Below, piece by piece: positions 16,897 through 26,200 of a DNA stretch of 64,000 bases. The stretch lies in the NCBI RefSeq assembly GCF_029379315.1, contig NZ_JAQYWQ010000011.1, positions 22,832 through 86,831 on the forward strand, given 5' to 3'. The notes below the pieces were generated by a model. The model did no database searches. It was not told where the DNA came from and saw only the letters and a list, made by a program, of their open reading frames with translations. A program made the position numbers and the translations under genes. Positions within the stretch are counted from its first letter, which is position 1. Each line of letters starts with the position of its first letter. The stretch comes from Nostoc sp. S13 (GTDB lineage: Bacteria > Cyanobacteriota > Cyanobacteriia > Cyanobacteriales > Nostocaceae).

Positions 16897-17468
16897 CTCT
16901 TGCAAAAGTCCCTAACACACCTCCCCTTGGTAAGGGGACGTGAGCGTTTGCGTCAGCAAATGCTTAAAATTAATTTATTGAGAAGAATATCTAGTGTGAA
17001 ACCCTTTCTAAGGGCAAAAATTTACACGGGAATTTCAATGAAGAATTCTGTATCCTCACCCATAACAGAGCTAAAACTCAGTTTTCCGCAGTGGGTTTCT
17101 TCGACGATTTGACGAGCGATGAGCTACTTTGCGTCTACGCTCGTCCACAGCCTAAGTCCCATGCTTTTAAATGTGGGTTACTTCTGCCTCCTAAGAAATG
17201 GTTTCTTAGGTATTGATTTTTGCCGAAGCGATCGCGATCGCTTCGGCAATTAATTGCGTCCAAAGCAAAATTAAAGTTTAAAAGGTTCTTTCAGCAACTA
17301 CTAAGGAATAAGAATTAAATAATATACAATTTATGTCCCTAGCTTACCTCACCCTCAATCCCTCTCCGATATATTGGAGAGGGAAGCTAGATACAGAATG
17401 AAGTTTTGCATTTTATTTAATTCACGATTTAATTCACGTTTTTAAGTATAAGTAAGATAACTTGCTAC
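16897..17468. other. Repeat-rich gene-free stretch
   Basis: Holds an inverted repeat at 17190-17198/17202-17210 (cctaagaaa) and a perfect palindrome of 30 bp at 17220-17249 centred on two overlapping HIP1 octamers (GCGATCGCGATCGC). A further short repeat 'ccctctcc...ggagaggga' lies near 17361-17385. No coding region is supported. Confidence 0.6.
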
Positions 17469-17858
17469 TTAACCACTCACCAACGACACCAGCACACCAT
17501 TGCGATCGCGGACGCGAGCAGTTGTTTGTCCCCCAGGATGGGTTTTAGGGGCATCTAATGCTTTTGCGCCAGCTCCGATTGCTCTCATATAAGCGCTGCC
17601 AACATCAGGAGTGATGAATGATATCTGAATTAATGCTGGTAGTTGTGTAGCATCGTTAGCATGGAAGCCGCCAGGAAATAACTTCTGTGCTTCGTTACTA
17701 GAGGAGAAAGCTAGTGTGGTATTTCCGGTTTCGATTTCCGCCCAGATAAACTGCCCCTTATCTTCGAGAGTTCGACGAACTAGACCAAAAGCTTTTTCAT
17801 AAAACTCAACCGTCTTAACTACATCTTTTACCCAGATGACCGTGTAACCAAATTTCAT
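17469..17858 (-). CDS. VOC-family (glyoxalase-like) protein
   Basis: A 129-residue single VOC domain. The N-terminus FGYTVIWVKDVVKTVEFYEKAFG is typical of the first beta-alpha unit, and WAEIETGNTTLAF plus the C-terminal TARVRDRNGVLVSLVSG give the second. Members include glyoxalases, dioxygenases and antibiotic-binding proteins, usually as metal-binding dimers; the reaction cannot be told here. ATG 17858 has GGAG 10-13 bases upstream. Downstream 17884-17928 is a member of the 'acccacgcaggtgggt' repeat family. Confidence 0.85.
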   Translation of the reverse strand: MKFGYTVIWVKDVVKTVEFYEKAFGLVRRTLEDKGQFIWAEIETGNTTLAFSSSNEAQKLFPGGFHANDATQLPALIQISFITPDVGSAYMRAIGAGAKALDAPKTHPGGQTTARVRDRNGVLVSLVSG

Positions 17859-18019
17859 AACTCTTTCTCCTTATTAAAAAAATCAAATTGAGGGTTTTCA
17901 ACCCACGCAGGTGGGTAAAGCCTCGTGTAGACCAGCCAGCGCTGTGCCTATTTTCCAAGAGTTGTTCGCGCAGCGTCTCATAGAGAGCGTCATTACGAAT
18001 TACGAATTATTTTAACTTT

Positions 18020-18547
18020 CTAATATATAAGGGGCTGTTGCAAGAGTTTGTGCCCTGTTTGCATCATTTCTATATCTGATGGCGACCAATGATGAGGAGT
18101 TTGGCAGTGATGTGCCGCTAACAATCCCCATAATCCTCTAGGAATCAAAATTGGTACAACTAGATTGGCGCGAACCTGCATATTGCTGAGAAAATCTCGG
18201 TGACAAGGCTGGATTGGCTCTAATTCAATATCAGCGATCGCTCTTACCCGTCTTGCTAAGTATAAAGCAGCATACTCGTTGTTAAAACAATCATCTGGGC
18301 CAGTGGAACCAAGTATTGAGAAATCTTTAGAACTCAAAGATTCAAAAGTCACCTGTCCTTGCCACCGGCTATAAAAATAATACAACAGCACCCGATCAAC
18401 CTGAAGCGATTCTCTAAGTTGATTCGTTGTTTGCCGGACTAACTCATCGCGCTGCATTTTTCTAACAAGGCGATCGAGCAATTGTTGCAAACCCTGTTCA
18501 CGGCGATCGTCGCTTTGATTGAATTCTGAGTGAGAATGAATTTGCAC
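18020..18547 (-). CDS. Phytochrome-like single GAF-domain protein
   Basis: A 175-residue protein starting at GTG 18547. After a short helix (15-45) it is a single GAF domain of the type found in cyanobacterial sensor kinases: DRVLLYYFYSRWQGQVTFES, RVRAIADIE, PCHRDFLSNMQVRANLVVPI and LWGLLAAHHC.TP.HWSPSDIEMM. The C115-H116 pair sits where cyanobacteriochromes carry the bilin-binding Cys-His. Whether a chromophore is bound is uncertain, because the same residues occur in non-photosensory relatives. No output domain is attached and no signalling gene is next to it. Confidence 0.8.
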   Translation of the reverse strand: MQIHSHSEFNQSDDRREQGLQQLLDRLVRKMQRDELVRQTTNQLRESLQVDRVLLYYFYSRWQGQVTFESLSSKDFSILGSTGPDDCFNNEYAALYLARRVRAIADIELEPIQPCHRDFLSNMQVRANLVVPILIPRGLWGLLAAHHCQTPHHWSPSDIEMMQTGHKLLQQPLIY

Positions 18548-18763
18548 GGTTCTGAAATTACGACTAACTAAATACTGCTGAATTTATATACTAATTTATT
18601 ACACCTTATTTAAATATATTCTTGCATTCATACCAGCAATTCCATTTTAACCGAACGTAAGAAGATAGTATTAAAACCTCACCCCGTCCTAACAAACATC
18701 CCTCTCCTTAGTAAGAGAAGGAAGAGGTTTTGTTTAGCATAACCAGTGTGAGGTTTTCTTCCG
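18548..18763. other. Intergenic, degraded repeat
   Basis: Contains a 'ccctctccttagtaagagaagg' type repeat near 18700 of the kind scattered over the genome. Nothing else is seen. Confidence 0.35.
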
Positions 18764-21700
18764 CTATTGGATAGATGCTAATATTTTTGAGTCTCCAAAT
18801 ATGGGGGCAAAGTTCCGGTAAGCTGACAATGCTGCTCCTTTAACGCTTGCATTCACAATCGGAAATGTAGTGAGGATGTAGCTAAATTCATCTTCAGTTA
18901 AGCCGTAAAGGTGTGCTATCATCCCATCGAGTTCGGCGCGTAACTTAGCGCGTTCTGTTTCGTCGGTAACGCCTTGTTGATGGGAAACTAGACCGACTTC
19001 TTGCGCGAGTTCGTCAAATTCTGGTGTGGTGCAGATGAGTTTGGCAGCGCGTTGTACAATATCGTTGAAGTAGCGATCGTTTTTTGTTAAACGTGGAACT
19101 CTAAGAGCATACATAAAATGCATATCACAATGTGCTGTAATTCTTCGGCGAATTTCTGAGTCAAGCACAAATGAATTGAATATTGCTGTGATAAATAAAG
19201 TGATATCGTATGGCAGTAAATTTTTAAGGCTTTGAGCTGTATCTGCACAAAATCTATTTGGTGGAAGCACACAAGCAATTAAACTGCGTTCATCTGTATT
19301 ACGTGCTATTCTTCTATGAACTATACGGTAGTCTTGATAAGCAAGTTTTTGACCTTCATCTTTTGCTCGCCCCAAAATTTTTGTTCGCCCTTCATTAGCA
19401 TCTATCCAATATTTATGAAGTGCAAAATTATATTTAAATTGATGAAACATATTGCCTTGTATTAAAGCAAATAAATCATCATCGCTTTGGTTAATGAACA
19501 AATGACTTGCATTAGTCATGTCAAATTCACGAGCAAAAGATAAGTTCCAAGATTCTAAATTTTCACTTAATGCCGGAAACTTAGCCATTTTCTCAGAAAT
19601 GCAAATATCTACCTCATTCTTAAACTCCATCACAGATAGCGAATCAGGTGAGAGTTGACGCACCATGTTAATATTAATCTGCAAACTATCATCACTAGGA
19701 AAACTTTGAAGTTCCTGTACATCATGACGCATAAACGCAGATGGAAAATCTGTTGTTGTACTACCTTTAACAAAAGTAAGGACAACTATTTTAAAACTGC
19801 GATGAACACCTTCAAAGACTTCCTTACGATTCTCAAGACAGAATAAACCAGTAACTTTAGTTTGACTAAACAACATCTCCCGCAATTGCTTAGTCCCCAA
19901 ATCAGTGTAAATCCCGCTAGGAATTACAATACCGCACTCACCGCCTGAACGCAAAAGATTAAAACATTGTTCTGTAAACAGCTTATAAAGATTAATATCC
20001 GTACCTGCTTTTTTACCATTTACTACAGAAATCTGATTTTTATACTGTTCAGATGAACGATAATAAGCGCTGACATAAGGATATTGACTTTGATATTCTA
20101 ACCAAGTACTAGCAATTATGGGATTTTGTAATAGTTTATTCTGTTCTTTCTCAAAATCCTTAATATCCATTTTGTTCTTCGTCACCAGTTCATTATGCTG
20201 TGCAAAGAACTCTTTCGCCTGTGGCTTAAATATTTCCCAAGGTGGATTAGTAATAATCGCATCAAAACCACCGCGTTCTAAAACCTCGTTAAAATGATAA
20301 CCCCAGTGAAACGGCTTCAAAGCTGCAATATCCTCAACCTTCAAAACCCGCTTCTGTGATTTTCCAGTTAACTGAACCTCTTCATACTTGATACCCAAAC
20401 GCTTACTAAACTCATCCAATAGCAAAACATTTAACTTTTCTTGCGATTTGTTGTTAAGTTGTTCAATATTTTTGCGTAGATGTCTGAAGCAAGTATCTTT
20501 AGGTGTATCTGTGTGAGGTAAATTTTGAGGTAAAAAGGCATATTCCTTGTAAATTTTAATTGATTTATTCTTCTCTTCTAATATTTTTTTGTAATTATCG
20601 GCTGCTAAAGACTGTAAAAGATTACCTTGTAGCGAATTTCCGACTCTATCAAATGCTGTTTCATCAACTTTGATTAACCCAATCAGCGAATTACCTGCCA
20701 TTATATTAAAATCAATATTCGGCAACGGTTCCAATTCATCGACATTCTTAGCAGAAGAAACTAAGGCTAAAAAAAGACGTAGTTTAGCAATTTCCGTTGC
20801 TTCCTCCATGATATCTATACCATAGAGATTATCCCTAATAATGCGCTTTTTGATAAAATATTCTATGGAAAGATGCTCGGTTTTTTGACTTTTTAACCAG
20901 TCCTTTAATTTTTTATCCCCCTGTAATTCGATTGTCCCAATAATAGCAGCATATATAAAAATTAACGTCTTCATTGCTGCTACGAGAAAAGCCCCAGAAC
21001 CGCAAGCTGGGTCAAGGATTGATAAATTAGGAAGAATTTTTTCTATTAGTAGACGAGAAACATTTGTATCCAGCTTGATCAGAAGTTCATTGATATCCTC
21101 AAATGGCTTATCCTTATCAGATAGCGCATCATTTACGCGGTCTACAATTAATTTATGGATAGTTCTATCACAGAGATATTCTGTAATCTGCGGTCTAGTA
21201 TAATACGCACCAAAAGCCTTTTGATTAATGTACTTTTCAAAAATAAATCCTAAGACATCAGGATTTATTTGATTATCTTTACCTTCCGGCGTATCATCCA
21301 GATTCCAAGAATAACGCCCAAATAAATTCAGAACTTGCTCAAACGCCTCATCAACTATAGAAATATTATATTTCTCTTCAATATGATGTTTGAGAAATAG
21401 TCCACCATTCAGGTATTTAACCTTTCCTACCAATTCTTTTACAGATAAATCGCGTTCAAACTCAGGTTTTGCAAAGCTTTCAAAAAACAAAGCCTTGAGA
21501 AATTCATCATAAAAATGATTTTCAGCTTTTTGCTTACTTAGTTCCAGCTTATTTTGAAGATAATTTAAATCTTCATTATCAATAAAACCCTTACGTTGGA
21601 GAAAATAAACAAACATCAAGCGATTGAGAATTACCGATGTATACCAACGTCTATCTGTTTCATTATCAATTCCTTTAACAAACTGCAAAAACTTCTGATG

Positions 21701-21802
21701 TTGCTCTTGAAATTCCTTGTAAAATTTCTTAGTTACTGGCTCAACATCAAAACCACGTTGTATGTAGTTTATAAGCAATTTCGACAACAGTCGGTTCCCC
21801 AT
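18764..21802 (-). CDS. Eco57I-like DNA methyltransferase, main part
   Basis: A 1012-residue frame. The N6-adenine methyltransferase core has motif I DPACGSGAFL at 264-273 and catalytic motif IV NPPW at 519-522, in the order found in Eco57I/type IIG and PglX-like enzymes. The C-terminal half (about 720-950) looks like a TaqI/Eco57I-type target recognition region. The first start, ATG 21802, has no ribosome-binding site and lies within the next frame upstream (21747-22232). That frame carries what looks like the missing N-terminus. I infer that one gene of about 3.47 kb (18764-22232) was split by a single frameshift near 21750-21765. With the helicase at 23287-26721 it forms a likely defence module. 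Confidence 0.8.
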   Translation of the reverse strand: MGNRLLSKLLINYIQRGFDVEPVTKKFYKEFQEQHQKFLQFVKGIDNETDRRWYTSVILNRLMFVYFLQRKGFIDNEDLNYLQNKLELSKQKAENHFYDEFLKALFFESFAKPEFERDLSVKELVGKVKYLNGGLFLKHHIEEKYNISIVDEAFEQVLNLFGRYSWNLDDTPEGKDNQINPDVLGFIFEKYINQKAFGAYYTRPQITEYLCDRTIHKLIVDRVNDALSDKDKPFEDINELLIKLDTNVSRLLIEKILPNLSILDPACGSGAFLVAAMKTLIFIYAAIIGTIELQGDKKLKDWLKSQKTEHLSIEYFIKKRIIRDNLYGIDIMEEATEIAKLRLFLALVSSAKNVDELEPLPNIDFNIMAGNSLIGLIKVDETAFDRVGNSLQGNLLQSLAADNYKKILEEKNKSIKIYKEYAFLPQNLPHTDTPKDTCFRHLRKNIEQLNNKSQEKLNVLLLDEFSKRLGIKYEEVQLTGKSQKRVLKVEDIAALKPFHWGYHFNEVLERGGFDAIITNPPWEIFKPQAKEFFAQHNELVTKNKMDIKDFEKEQNKLLQNPIIASTWLEYQSQYPYVSAYYRSSEQYKNQISVVNGKKAGTDINLYKLFTEQCFNLLRSGGECGIVIPSGIYTDLGTKQLREMLFSQTKVTGLFCLENRKEVFEGVHRSFKIVVLTFVKGSTTTDFPSAFMRHDVQELQSFPSDDSLQININMVRQLSPDSLSVMEFKNEVDICISEKMAKFPALSENLESWNLSFAREFDMTNASHLFINQSDDDLFALIQGNMFHQFKYNFALHKYWIDANEGRTKILGRAKDEGQKLAYQDYRIVHRRIARNTDERSLIACVLPPNRFCADTAQSLKNLLPYDITLFITAIFNSFVLDSEIRRRITAHCDMHFMYALRVPRLTKNDRYFNDIVQRAAKLICTTPEFDELAQEVGLVSHQQGVTDETERAKLRAELDGMIAHLYGLTEDEFSYILTTFPIVNASVKGAALSAYRNFAPIFGDSKILASIQ

Positions 21803-22232
21803 GCTCTAATTCAGTAATATCAATAACTAAAGAACCAAGCTTACTTAAAAATAAGTCTCCTGGTTGATCCTTCACATATAAATGGTCACGAACGTAGCTT
21901 TTACTTCCTTCTCGTTTCACCCAATACCAAAGACTACGCGTGCGTTCTTCGGTAATAAAAATTAGAAGATTTTCAGCTATGAGTTTAGTAATTTCTTGAT
22001 GAATAGCAACTCTAGTTTTAGCCTCTGGTATTTTCCCATCCTTTCCGGTGACTTCAAAGATTGCAACCCCTGAAAGTTCAGCAATTTTCTGGTATTGATA
22101 TGACTTATTCTCAATCTTTAAAATGACAGGTTTTTGTCTGGAAGGTTTAGACCAACCTAATTCCTGTATAAACAAATCAGTAAATTGGAAATTATAAAGT
22201 AAATTGCGTGTTTGTTGAAAATTAAGTGACAT
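21747..22232 (-). CDS. N-terminal piece of the Eco57I-like protein
   Basis: A 161-residue frame. It reads like the N-terminal domain of large Eco57I-type restriction-modification proteins: FIQELGW, a middle IAELSGVAIFEVTG, SLWYWVKREGSKSYVRDH and GQPGDLF-like DQPGDLFLSKLGSL. The last residues VVEIAYKL run into a stop. The +1 frame from FDVEPVTKKFYKEF continues the expected protein in the 1012-residue frame. The stop therefore probably results from an indel; alternatives are programmed frameshifting or a true two-subunit arrangement with an overlap of 56 bases. Start ATG 22232, no clear ribosome-binding site. Confidence 0.7.
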   Translation of the reverse strand: MSLNFQQTRNLLYNFQFTDLFIQELGWSKPSRQKPVILKIENKSYQYQKIAELSGVAIFEVTGKDGKIPEAKTRVAIHQEITKLIAENLLIFITEERTRSLWYWVKREGSKSYVRDHLYVKDQPGDLFLSKLGSLVIDITELEHGEPTVVEIAYKLHTTWF

Positions 22233-22305
22233 AATTTACTTAAAATAGCTTGGAAAAAACCAAGCATGGTAAACTAACCACTCAGAAAAGAAATCTGTGG
22301 CTCTA

Positions 22306-22460
22306 AAAATAAAGTCGGCGAGCGCAGACTTTAAGAAACCCTATTTATTTATACGAGTTAAATTTTTAACCATGCTCTTGATACCTTTATAAATCCTTTA
22401 TCTTTGATTACGCTTGAGCAATATCACCGAAAGTTATTTATTTGAGCGCCGACTACTTTG
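22306..22460. mobile_element. MITE-like element, AAGTCGGCG ends
   Basis: Left end AAAGTCGGCGAGCGC and right end GAGCGCCGACTACTTT form imperfect terminal inverted repeats about 155 bp apart. The ends resemble those of the elements at 5381-5518 and 42521-42650. A further lone left-type end (AATAAGTCGGCGAG) lies at 22836-22849, after the tandem array. Non-coding. Confidence 0.5.
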
Positions 22461-22499
22461 TGTAGCCACAATTTTTTAATCGTCACGTATATTTGCTGA

Positions 22500-22840
22500 T
22501 TACTTTATCAAAACGCCTAATTGCTTTATCAAAATACCTAATTACTTTCTAAAAATACTTAAATGCTTTCACTAAATGGCATTTGACTTAAACAAAATGC
22601 TTGAATACTTTCTCATTTCGGTGTATTTAGCAAGCAAAAAGGCATTTGACTTACTCAAAATGCTTGAATGCTTTCTCATTTCGGTGTATTTAGCAAGCAA
22701 AAAGGTATTTGACTTACTCAAAATGCTTGAATGCTTTCTCTTTTCGGTGTATTCCGCAAGCAAAATGGCATTTGACTTACTCATTTTGGTGTATTCCGCA
22801 AGCAAAATGGCATTCGACTTACTCATTCTCAGTAAATAAG
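22500..22840. repeat. 21-bp-periodic tandem array (63-bp higher-order unit)
   Basis: From 22500 the sequence falls into 21-bp units, first degenerate (ttactttatcaaaacgcct type), then as a 63-bp higher-order repeat starting at 22579, 22642, 22705 and 22768. A shortened 42-bp unit runs from 22768 to 22810. Because 63 and 42 are multiples of 21 and of 3, long frames stay open on both strands. They are judged artefacts, since no ribosome-binding site or family match is visible. Confidence 0.85.
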
Positions 22841-22910
22841 TCGGCGAGAATAAATCAAACTACAAGATTTAAGCTAAAACCCCTTTAAAACCTCATTGCG
22901 GTGCTGCCAG

Positions 22911-23138
22911 TCAGGAACGTCCTCCAAATGTGCAGCGTAATTCAGTTAATGCTAAAGCTTTTTGCTCAGATTCACTTACCTGATTAATCTCCGTTGATAA
23001 ACGAGTTTGGATTCTGCTATGTTTTCCCTGCGGCATTGGTTTTTGGTATATTTTTTCATCAATATATTCACTAGCTGGTTTAGTTTCTGGTAATTGGAGA
23101 AACTCTGTCAAAGAAAGATTAGATGATAATATAACCAT
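22911..23138 (-). pseudogene. Uma2-family endonuclease, N-terminal remnant
   Basis: From ATG 23138 the frame reads MVILSSNLSLTEFLQLPE, then KPASEYIDEKIYQKPMPQGK and ends ALALTELRCTFGGRS, which is the first half of a Uma2 (DUF820) protein. A stop follows directly. The next bases in another frame give VPDW, so a frameshift after GGRS and loss of the catalytic C-terminal half are likely. It lies between the methyltransferase and helicase genes. Confidence 0.7.
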
Positions 23139-23286
23139 AAAAATTACTCCTAAAATAATTCGATTATATTTCAATACGGTTCAGCTAGGGACTTCCAAAT
23201 AAAAAAATATCCCAAAACTAACACAAAAATCCTCTCTATTTCTCTTCTCTGTGTTCTCTGCGCCTCTGTGGTTCGTTTCTTTTAAT

Positions 23287-26200
23287 TTACGAACCCTCGA
23301 ATAATCCCAAAGAACAAATAATCTCAGGTTCTCGCTTCTCCATTTCTTCAGTCACAATACACAAACGGTCATCTATCCGTAGTGACACCACTAAATCAGC
23401 CAATTGCTGATTATTAATACCGCTTCTCAGTTGGCGGTTGAGAGTATCAATAGCTGACTGTCGCAAAGGATAACGGTAAATCTCATCAATTCCCTTTAAA
23501 AGTTCTTCGCTGACAAATAGTGTTCCCTTCATATCTTGAACATAACCCTTAAGTCGTTCATAGCTGCGAAACCTTGCACCTGATGGTCGCCCCAATTGAC
23601 CACCGGCATTTTTCTCTTCTTCAGCAATTAGTTCAGCACCCTTTTTCACTAACTCGTGATGCTGTTTGTCTTTGGGTATCGCTGGGGTAGATTCTTCACA
23701 CGCCGCCACCCGAAGAACCGCTAATTGTGATTGAGTAACGCTATTTCCATCGCGGTCAACATAAATCAAAGAATCATTCCCTTCAGTGGTTTTCATATAA
23801 AGTAGTACCCCCTCTGGCTGCACAGGTTGAGGAGTATGGGCGCGAGTAGAATAAACTACATTTTCCATTTCCTCAATCGTTTTTTTCAAGCCTGGATTAC
23901 CATCAGTAGCTTTTTTCCAGATTTGAAATGCTTCAGATGTCAAATCAACTTCTGTATCTTCTTCACCATCTAAAACTCCAGATTTCTCGTTGTAGAGGTC
24001 GAGAATTACTCGTGCATCATCATCTTCAAAAAAAGCTTCATCAGTTCCCACCACTTCAGCATTCTCTTGCAGTCGTTTACGGAGTCGTCCCCGCAAATTA
24101 ATAATCCGTTCTACTCCCTCGGCTGGCAAAAAAGAATAACAAAGAATTTGGTCAGCATTTTGGCCAATGCGGTCTACCCTTCCGGCGCGTTGAATTAAAC
24201 GAATAATCGCCCAAGGTAAATCCCAATTGACGATAATTGCACAGTCTTGCAAATTATGACCTTCACTCAAAACATCAGTGGCAATTAAAACCCGCAACTC
24301 ATCTGATGATGAAATTTGCTGCCGTTTTCCATTACTCACAGGGCTAAATCTTCCCGTCATTACTGTCGGGTCTTTAGATTGACCTGTGACTCCTGCTACA
24401 TTAGTAATATGACTCGACTGCAAATTTTCTGTAAGGTAGCGGACTGTATCGGCAAACTGTGTGAAAATTAGTACTTTATCCTTGGGATGAGTTTTTGTTA
24501 GCAGTTTGATTAAAGCAGCAAGTTTTTCATCTTTTTGAGGATTCCACCCGCCACAGTATTGCAGCACATTTTTCAGTGCTTTGACATCCTCTAGCAAATC
24601 CCGTTTCAGTTTTTTAATGTCAAAAAGTGTAGAAGGCAGCCACTTAAATCGCCGTTGATATCGGGTTGTATATTCTTGGTAAATTGACTCTGCTCTTTGA
24701 CGAAAAACTTTTTCGGTTTTAGATGCCTTCTCATCCTCGTTAAAAAAAGCAGTTTCTTCTCCTTCGTCTCTCTCTACTTGCAGCAAAGTAGTAGAATCAT
24801 CATCTTCCGTTTCTGTATCAAACAAAGCTGCTGCCACAGAATCAGCATCTTCATCATTATTACTTGTATCTAATAACTCAGCATCCTGAGTTCCAATGGG
24901 AATATCAAGCCCTTTGTCTAAAGCATATAAATAAATGAAGTTCCGTAAAATGTGGCGTTCAATTGATTGGATAAAAATAATACCACTACTTTCTAAACGT
25001 TTAAACAAATTAGTGCGAGAAAAACCCATTAACCTCCTACCACCACGAAACAAGCTATTAATCAAACGTTGCTCGATGTCTGTAGGCGGTTGATTGTGTT
25101 TAGCAATAACATAGTTCCCTAGCCCATAACGAGGTAAATTAAGTTGATTAATGACTTCCACTACTAACTCCGAGTAAAGATGAGAATAAGAGTCAGTGTT
25201 AGAACCTTCTAGAGGAAACTTCAAACTTCGAGGTATGCGGTGGGGAAAATAAGAATGTCTACCATCAGAAAATTCTAAATATTTACGCCCTGTTTCATCT
25301 GTGTGGGCATAATTATCTTTAATAAAAGAGCGAGTCCGTCGCACCATATAGCGCTTCATCAATTCTCGCCAGTCATCAGGGTGTTCACTTTTCTCAAAGG
25401 CAGCTAAAGAACGCACAGAACATTGATGCTTTCTAATAAACTCTAATTCTCCGATAGAACTGCCACCAAGTTGATTAATTAAAGCTTCTGGTCTTAATCC
25501 CAAATCTTCGTCTTCTGGCACAAATAGCCGGAGTTGGGCTGAAAGGTCAAGATAACTTTTATTGTAGGGAGTAGCAGATAATAAAATACATTTGCTTTCG
25601 TTAGCAGCAATATATTCTGTAATGGCTCGATAACGTTTGCCTTCGCGGTTACGTAAGTTGTGACTTTCATCAATTAACACAACTCGGTAACGGCGGAGTT
25701 GTGGTAGCTTATTTTGTACTTGACTTATTGACATAACTTCGGCAAGTAGCCGATAATTATTTACATATTCTTGCCACATTGGTACTAAGTTTTTCGGGCA
25801 AAGAATCAATGTTTCTAAATAACAATCTTCTTGTAATATCTTAGCTAGCGCGGTTCCAACTAAAGTTTTACCCAAACCAACGACATCGCCCACTAACACC
25901 CCACCACGCCTAGTTACATGACGTGCTGCTAGCTGCACTGCGGCTTTTTGGAAATCAAATAAATTGTTAAATTCACGAGGGATACGAAATTCTGAAAGTC
26001 CAGCGATCGCTTCATGGGATAAGTGGTAAGCTATCTTGAGGTAGATGTAGTAAGGTGAGATTAACTCCTCCCTAGCCCAACTCTGGTCAATAATCTCTGC
26101 CAAGTCTTGAGATATATCTACACAACCGTAATCTTGCCAGCGATCGCTAAACCACTTTTGTAGTTTATTGCAAGCATCGTGATCTAAAATATCAACATTT

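Noticed and set aside
17222..17247. HIP1 palindrome as a transcription terminator
   Set aside because: No gene ends nearby and no T-run follows on either strand.
22572..22839. Open frames on both strands over the tandem array (KMLECFLISVYLASK and SKSNAILLAEYTE type repeats)
   Set aside because: They are open only because the repeat unit is a multiple of three. There is no ribosome-binding site, and both strands are open at once.
22500..22840. Possible CRISPR array
   Set aside because: Repeats are head-to-tail without unique spacers, and no cas gene is present.
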